DNA of 64,000 bases, taken from assembly GCF_027580225.2 (NCBI RefSeq), contig NC_073361.2, positions 28,424,501-28,488,500 on the forward strand, given 5' to 3'. This DNA comes from Misgurnus anguillicaudatus. Taxonomy: Eukaryota > Chordata > Actinopteri > Cypriniformes > Cobitidae. Below the pieces are notes generated by a model. The model did not search any database and was not told the origin of the DNA. It saw nothing but the letters and a program-made list of their open reading frames with translations. This document shows, piece by piece, positions 61,532 through 64,000 of the stretch. Position 1 is the first letter of the stretch. Every line of letters starts with the position of its first letter. The position numbers and the translations under genes are program-made.

Positions 61532-63009
61532 GGCACTGTCAGTTTTGCCGCCCTGAATATTTCTCACCTTAAACATCTCGGCCTGCACTACCTGAAGGAG
61601 ATCAGCGATGGAGACGTGGTCATTAAGAACAACCGCAACCTGTGTTACATGGACGGCAGCTACTGGCAGAAGTTGTTTCGATCGGAGAAACAGCACATAC
61701 GAATGGACAACAATGCACCCATTGACAGCTGTGGTGAGAAAAAACATAGATTTACGTGTTTGATTTTCTGCTTCAGTTCAAAAACAATGAACAAAACCAC
61801 AAACAAAACATCAATACTACTGCAAAACTATTTGACAAAGAGTTGAGAAATAGCTGTATGTTTGTAAGAGGCAATAATTTGTTAGGATATTTAATGTTGC
61901 TGCTTAGAAACTTGTCATATATCGGTGCCATTGTTTTGTCTCAAGATGCACACCCGTAGTGTTTTTATAAGGTTTGTTTGTAAAAACTACTTAAATGTCC
62001 TAATATAACTGAGGACCTAGTCCTGGATTCATCTAAATTAGAAACCTACCCCTACCGGGATAAACAATTCATTTTTTGGCCAGAATATTCACTAATATGC
62101 CTGAAAGAGGTCTTAAATATATTTAAATTGAATGCATGTGTGTGTTCAGTGAAGCAGAATCGGACCTGTGACAGTATGTGTGGAGATGAAGGCTGTTGGG
62201 GCCCGGGGCCGTCTATGTGCGTATCCTGCCAGCATGTGAGCCGTGGAGGGCGCTGTGTCAGTCAATGCAACCTGTTAGATGGGTAAGGGGGACAAAAGAC
62301 ATCATTTAGTCCTGTGATAACTCTGTTATTAATGTTTTAATAACATATGGTATGATATTTTTACTTTATTTCTTATATTGACTACTGTAAATATCTACAA
62401 GAATTACAAGTGATGCACCAGAGAAAGTTGATGGCCTGTGTTGACTGAAACCCCTTTAACACAGCATGTTGATCCCAAAAAAATTCCATAATCTTGGCCA
62501 GCGTGACTTCTGTGTGTCCTGTAATTGATTCTGGGATCACTCCCGTAAAGGGGACCTAGTAACATTTCCGGAATGGGACCTGTGTGAATAAAAGGCAGGA
62601 ACAATGCTGTAACAGGCGTGTCGTCAGCATAAGAGAACAGCACATCCTGATCGAATAAGAAAAAAATGCACGTGCATGGTTTCTCGAGAGAGATTGCAGA
62701 CAATAAACAAAATTAAGACACTGCGGAGAAAGTTCCCCAAGTGCAGGATTACAAATACATAACAGTCACTTTTCTTTATGGGATCTTTATGAGATTTGTG
62801 TGATTCTAGAAAATCATTCCTGGACAATTCCAAGAATCATTTTCCATGTATTTACCTTAATCTGCGTGTGAAAAGTAAAATGTATCTTTTTTTTTAAAGT
62901 AAAGTCTGGTTTCAACAGATCACCACGTGAGTTCAGGTCAGGAAACGTCTGTTTGGAATGTGACCCGGAATGCAAGGTTCTGAATGAGACCCAAACCTGC
63001 TATGGACCG
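39524..63009 (+). CDS. egfr: Epidermal growth factor receptor, extracellular part (14 exons, 3' part outside window)
   Basis: This is a type I membrane receptor tyrosine kinase that binds EGF-family ligands and dimerises. I joined 14 exons by GT-AG sites and phases; they sum to 1,761 nt (587 codons) without a stop. The protein reads signal peptide, L1, CR1, L2 and the start of CR2. EGFR rather than ERBB2, ERBB3 or ERBB4 is supported by CQGTSNKLT at the mature N-terminus, KCKKCDG near the end of CR1, and GRTKQHG in L2. Exon sizes 152, 119, 142, 117, 127, 74, 91, 133 and 91 equal those I recall for human EGFR exons 2, 6-11, 13 and 14. The start is fixed by the in-frame stop at 39512. The transmembrane and kinase exons lie to the right of the window. 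A teleost-duplicate suffix (egfra or egfrb) cannot be decided here. Confidence 0.95.
39763..40112. repeat. MITE with TTACAATAAG ends
   Basis: TCTTACAATAAGTTCCATTTG at the left, internal TTAGTTAACATG words and GTTGTAAAGTGTTAT at the right define a diverged copy of the family at 33153-33345. Confidence 0.6.
41205..41405. repeat. MITE built on GGGTTATTTTAACCCA words
   Basis: Repeated TTGGGT, GACCCAACGCTGG, TTTTAACCCA and a terminal TTTTTTTTAGAGTGCA match a common fish MITE style; the left end is poorly defined. Related words lie at 4705-4790. Confidence 0.5.
42711..43072. repeat. TTAA-flanked foldback, family of 10486-10813
   Basis: TTAAAGGAAAACACCACCC faces GGGTGTTTTCCTTTAA. The interior has TTAGCCTAGCCCCATTCATT and GGTGGCACAAAATAAAACG, both also found in the foldback at 49189-49887, so the two families share sequence. 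Confidence 0.75.
43551..43790. repeat. MITE with ACTGTAAAAAATAC ends
   Basis: ACTGTAAAAAATACTTT at the left and AAGTATTTTTTACAG at the right are reverse complements, as are internal AACTCAGATTTACAAGT and ACTTGTAAATCTGAGTT. The arms are about 100 bp. Confidence 0.82.
44041..44249. repeat. MITE with CACTGTAAAAAATG ends
   Basis: It has the same kind of termini as the preceding MITE but a different interior (ACTGGCAACATTTTGTT). A related copy occupies about 50400-50812. Confidence 0.65.
44639..44836 (+). repeat. Inverted repeat of 52-bp arms flanking a hammerhead-like core
   Basis: The arms 44639-44690 and 44785-44836 are near-perfect reverse complements (GGTAGAAAAGAGACC..., AGACTGAATCAAATACAAAA...). 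The 95-bp loop contains the motif annotated separately. The family is not identified. Confidence 0.85.
44703..44759 (+). ncRNA. Hammerhead-ribozyme-like motif
   Basis: CTGATGA (44712-44718), a stem II hairpin GGGC-TAA-GCCC (44720-44730) and GAAA (44731-44734) reproduce the conserved hammerhead core in order. A consistent fold exists: stem III pairs 44734-44736 (ACG) with 44747-44749 (TGT), cleavage would follow 44750, and stem I pairs 44703-44711 with 44751-44759 in nine pairs, four of them G-U. Hammerheads are known in Penelope-like retroelements and retrozymes. Activity is unproven; the weak stems may mean a decayed copy. Confidence 0.5.
45315..45478. repeat. MITE with AAAGGTAC words
   Basis: AATAAAGGTACATGAAGG, CACTGGGGCGGACCCCTTTT, CCTAAAAGGTACTGG and a terminal TTTGAAAGTGTATA match a common short fish MITE. 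Confidence 0.6.
47690..47932 (-). repeat. V-SINE-like tRNA-derived retroposon
   Basis: Read on the minus strand, a tRNA-like head starts near 47930 with a box A-like TAGCCTGGAGGTTAGA (47907-47922) and a box B-like GGTTCGAGTCTCA (47866-47878). It is followed by GCCCTTGAGCAAGGCACC, which I recall as part of the central domain shared by fish V-SINEs. The tail continues to CACTTTCACC. It is a dispersed retroposon, not a working tRNA gene. Confidence 0.75.
49189..49887. repeat. 700-bp foldback with about 340-bp arms
   Basis: The left and right halves mirror each other over most of their length (for example AATTGTTGATACATCCCTCT against AGAGGGATGTATCAACAATT). The two arms meet in a GGAGAGGGAGG-rich centre at about 49540-49570. 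The right end lacks the last 30 or so bases of the left end. It is the longest hairpin-forming sequence in the window. Confidence 0.9.
50095..50400. repeat. MITE-like repeat with CCCTCCAGAAAAATG end
   Basis: TCAGTCCCTCCAGAAAAATG, GATTATGCGATCGCATGATT and repeated GCATAAAATTGCATAA words match the style of a common cyprinid repeat. The ends are only roughly placed. Confidence 0.5.
50400..50812. repeat. Diverged MITE related to 44041-44249
   Basis: GCAGCTGGGTTGCCGGTAAA at the left is mirrored by TTTACCGGCAACCCAGCTGC (about 50750-50772), and CTGGCAACATTTTGTTGAAA is shared with the 44041 copy. Confidence 0.7.
51955..52202. repeat. AAAGGGGACAT-family MITE, truncated copy
   Basis: It carries TATCCCCTTCTGACATCAC and the end AATGTCCCCTTTAA of the 31912 family in reverse orientation. 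The other end is missing. Confidence 0.75.
52551..52905. repeat. ATTAATCGCGATTAAT element, GTGCTGGGC subfamily
   Basis: The ends AGTGCTGGGCAAAGATTAAT and ATTAATCTTTGCCCAGCACT are exact reverse complements around the shared ATTAATCGCGATTAAT motif. The outermost bases differ from the GGGCTGTCAAAAG copies elsewhere. It ends 46 bp before egfr exon 2. Confidence 0.85.
52951..55029 (+). CDS. egfr: egfr exons 2-4: ligand-binding domain L1
   Basis: Exons 52951-53102, 53218-53425 and 54904-55029. These encode the first leucine-rich ligand-binding lobe: [18 protein letters not shown], then [12 protein letters not shown] and [20 protein letters not shown], the family beta-helix repeats, then [10 protein letters not shown] and ending [14 protein letters not shown]. 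Several N-glycosylation sequons are visible (NCT, NDS, NSS, NLT, NVS). Exon 3 is 208 bp; the human exon is 184 bp by memory. The extra codons sit around the loop [15 protein letters not shown], which looks like a small teleost insertion. Introns 2 and 3 follow the human phase pattern. Confidence 0.95.
53620..53860. repeat. ATTAATCGCGATTAAT element, diverged copy
   Basis: AGGGCTGTCAAAACATTCAT at the left and ATTAATCTTTTGCCAGTCCT at the right. It lies in egfr intron 3. Confidence 0.75.
53879..54219. repeat. ATTAATCGCGATTAAT element, adjacent copy
   Basis: AGGGCTGTCAAAAGATTAAT at the left and ATTAATCTTTTGACACCCCT at the right. It lies only 18 bp from the previous copy. Confidence 0.8.
54226..54330 (+). 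repeat. (TG)n microsatellite, about 100 bp
   Basis: It begins as four TGTGTC-type units and becomes a pure TG run. Open frames through it are low-complexity artefacts. Confidence 0.97.
54331..54730. repeat. GACCCTGGACCACAAA MITE, complete copy
   Basis: TCCCTGGACCACAAAACTAC at the left and GGCTTTGTGGTCCATGGTCA at the right. It is the least disturbed copy of the family that is interrupted at 7456 and 60391. Confidence 0.8.
55110..58043 (+). CDS. egfr: egfr exons 5-8: cysteine-rich domain CR1 with dimerisation arm
   Basis: Exons 55110-55175, 55262-55380, 55615-55756 and 57927-58043. These encode the furin-like cysteine modules: [20 protein letters not shown], then [11 protein letters not shown] and [19 protein letters not shown], then the dimerisation arm region [11 protein letters not shown], and [20 protein letters not shown]. 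The cysteine spacing matches the family throughout. The arm's tyrosine (in MLYNP) is kept. Intron 7 (55757-57926) is the longest in this block and holds foldback repeats. Confidence 0.95.
55757..56371. other. egfr intron 7, left part
   Basis: A GGGCTGTAACAATTAATCG start at 55868 and TTAATCGCTACACCCCTA at about 56266-56283 suggest a decayed MITE of about 415 bp. Otherwise nothing is recognised. Confidence 0.45.
56372..56800. repeat. TTAA-flanked MITE with TTAACTCTTTCCC ends
   Basis: TTAACTCTTTCCCCACCATT at the left and GGCAGGGAAAGAGTTAA at the right are reverse complements and carry TTAA. It is a familiar fish MITE style. The stretch 56801-57410 shows nothing else. Confidence 0.78.
57418..57800. 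repeat. Foldback in egfr intron 7
   Basis: GCATCACGTGTCTTGTCAAA and AATAAGTGCCTGCTGCAGAT on the left are mirrored by ATTTTGACAAAACACGTGAT and TGCAGCACAGGCACTTATTT on the right; ATTTATGATAAAAGAGA-type words are mirrored around the centre near 57610. Confidence 0.8.
58139..61733 (+). CDS. egfr: egfr exons 9-12: ligand-binding domain L2
   Basis: Exons 58139-58265, 58421-58494, 59605-59695 and 61531-61733. These encode the second leucine-rich lobe: [20 protein letters not shown], then [20 protein letters not shown], then [15 protein letters not shown], and [19 protein letters not shown]. The sequons NAS and NCT are present. Exon 12 is unusual in that its acceptor is fed by a (CT)n microsatellite instead of an ordinary polypyrimidine tract. 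Introns 10 and 11 hold large foldback and nested elements. Confidence 0.95.
58977..59482. repeat. Foldback in egfr intron 10, about 506 bp
   Basis: GACTTTTTTGGGACTTTAGC at the left is mirrored by GCTAAAGTCCCAAAAAGTCG at the right, and similarity continues through GCTAGCCTAGCTTAGCA and AATGGCTCCAGCTAGCAT to the centre near 59240. The stretch 58495-58976 holds only unassigned intron sequence. Confidence 0.9.
59771..60299. repeat. Foldback with CCATGG...GTCACGGA periodic arms
   Basis: The left arm (59771-59970) and right arm (60108-60299) are reverse complements. Within each arm, words related to TTCCATGG and GTCACGGA recur every 30-40 bp. The centre holds two similar 60-bp copies starting AAACCATTGTCGC at about 59929 and 60043. 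Confidence 0.82.
60391..61232. repeat. GACCCTGGACCACAAA MITE split by another MITE
   Basis: The left end TGTGACCCTGGAACACAAAA and the right end GGTCCAGGGTCATGT belong to one family. The interruption at 60467-60901 is a full AAAGGGGACAT-family element. Confidence 0.82.
60467..60901. repeat. AAAGGGGACAT MITE nested in the preceding element
   Basis: It carries the same internal boxes as the copy at 31912 (AATTGGGTCCCCAGTGCTTC, CCCTTGTGATGTCA) and ends GTCCCCTTTAA; the left TTAA has decayed to TTAC. Confidence 0.82.
61481..61528 (+). repeat. egfr: (CT)n microsatellite at the egfr exon 12 acceptor
   Basis: About 24 CT units run straight into the acceptor CAG at 61528-61530, so the microsatellite is the polypyrimidine tract of this splice site. 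Confidence 0.97.
61734..62149. other. egfr intron 12
   Basis: It contains words such as GGTGCCATTGTTTTGTCTCAAGATGCACAC that recur (diverged) near 52255-52275 and 58700, pointing to a further dispersed repeat whose ends I could not fix. Confidence 0.4.
62150..63009 (+). CDS. egfr: egfr exons 13-14: start of cysteine-rich domain CR2
   Basis: Exons 62150-62282 and 62919-63009. They encode [40 protein letters not shown] and [10 protein letters not shown], ending TCYGP in phase 0. In EGFR the next residues begin another cysteine module (GPDNC), which would be in the first exon to the right of the window. The domain holds the membrane-proximal tether that keeps the unliganded receptor closed; that part is not in view. 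Confidence 0.94.
62283..62918. other. egfr intron 13, probable decayed MITE
   Basis: A block at about 62440-62830 has the look of a decayed DNA element (ACCCCTTTAACACAGCATG, GTAAAGGGGACC, CCATTCCGG-like words inverted). The open frame across it on the minus strand has no recognised similarity. Confidence 0.4.
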
Positions 63010-63095
63010 GTATGTCAGACCACATCAATTTTTGTCTTTTATCTGTAGTATACATACACATAAACTGAATTATTAGCACTGATTTAAACCAAGCC

Positions 63096-63528
63096 TTAAA
63101 GTCCCCCTCTGGTCGATAAGACTTTTTTCAGATGCAAATAAATATTTGGTCTTGTCAGAGTACATATGTGAAGTTTTAGCTCAAAATATCATATAGATCA
63201 TTTATTAAAACATGTTAAAATTGACACTTTGTAGGTGTGAGCAAAAATGTGCAGTTTTGGGTGTGTCCTTTAAAATGCAAATGGGCTGATCTCTGCACTA
63301 AATGGCAGTGCTGAGGTTGGATAGTATTGGTATTATCCCCTTCTGACATCACAAAGGGAGCCAAATTTCAATGACCTATTTTTTCACATGCTTGCAGAAA
63401 ATGGTTTACCAAAACTAAGTTACTGGGTTGATCTTTTTTACATTTTCTAGGTTGATAGAAGCACTGGGGACCCAATTATGGCACTTAAACATGGAAAAAG
63501 CCAAATTTTCATTATATGTCCCCTTTAA
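63096..63528. repeat. AAAGGGGACAT MITE, full-length reverse copy
   Basis: CTTAAAGTCCCCCTCTGG at the left and ATATGTCCCCTTTAAAC at the right, with TATCCCCTTCTGACATCAC inside. It lies in egfr intron 14; the remaining 63529-64000 shows nothing recognisable. Confidence 0.82.
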
Positions 63529-64000
63529 ACCTCATCTTTGAGCATCATAATAGCATATATAAGCGTTTTTCCGTTGAATGTAATTTAAAACAGCTTGTGT
63601 GTAACTGTACACCCTTGTCTCATTTAGTATACGCAGATAAGAATGAATATGCAAATTAGTCGCCGCCTCCACTCTTTCGCACCACCTTGGACCATAGATA
63701 TATATGCAAATAGATGCTTCATTCTGCAGTATCAGACACATAACTGCTAAGTCCAGTTGTACACAATGGATACGTGAATGGATACACTAATTTTTTTTAT
63801 TATAATAATAATAGTTTTCAATAATAATAAGTGAAATCAAACTTTAGATTATGAGACTTTATCCTGGATTACATAGACAGGGTCACATTTATTTTAGGGT
63901 CACATAAAAGCCAGAGAAAATATAATTTGAAAATATTTTAGTTGTTGATAAAAATCTTATATGCTTTTTTTATATGCAACCATATGAGCCTGTTTTGACT

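Noticed and set aside
62404..62703. 99-codon minus-strand open frame in egfr intron 13
   Set aside because: It covers a decayed DNA element with inverted words; no protein similarity recognised.

Overview
The window is teleost nuclear DNA, most likely from a cyprinid. Genes are split into many short exons with GT-AG introns. The introns are packed with short non-autonomous DNA transposons, including TTAA-flanked foldbacks, hAT-type elements and MITEs whose ends resemble common zebrafish repeat families, plus one V-SINE-like element and a Ty3/gypsy relic. The cyprinid call is inference from repeat style; no species was identified.

Two protein-coding genes lie head to head. Left part, minus strand (38381 down to 1357, running off the left edge): an axonemal outer-arm dynein heavy chain of the DNAH5/DNAH8 group. 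I resolved 60 coding exons whose phases all join; they add up to 10,389 nt (3,463 codons). They cover the tail, the linker, AAA1-AAA4 (all four P-loops visible), the first stalk helix and the microtubule-binding domain. AAA5, AAA6 and the C-terminal domain lie outside the window.

Right part, plus strand (39524 to beyond 63009): an EGF receptor orthologue (egfr). I resolved 14 coding exons totalling 1,761 nt (587 codons). They encode the signal peptide, L1, the first cysteine-rich domain, L2 and the start of the second cysteine-rich domain. The transmembrane and kinase exons lie to the right. Intron 1 is 13.3 kb and holds only repeats and unassigned sequence.

The roughly 1.1 kb between the two start codons is the shared 5' region. 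It contains a palindromic RFX-type X-box at 38847-38860, next to a probable non-coding first exon of the dynein gene, as expected for a motile-cilia gene. The two genes have unrelated jobs (ciliary beating versus growth-factor signalling at the plasma membrane), and nothing here shows they are co-regulated.

No prokaryotic-style gene cluster, CRISPR array, rRNA or functional tRNA was seen. The most unusual items are a hammerhead-ribozyme-like motif inside an inverted repeat in egfr intron 1, a GC-rich island bounded by 25-bp inverted repeats in a dynein intron, several cases of one transposon nested in another, and a (CT)n microsatellite that serves as the polypyrimidine tract of egfr exon 12.
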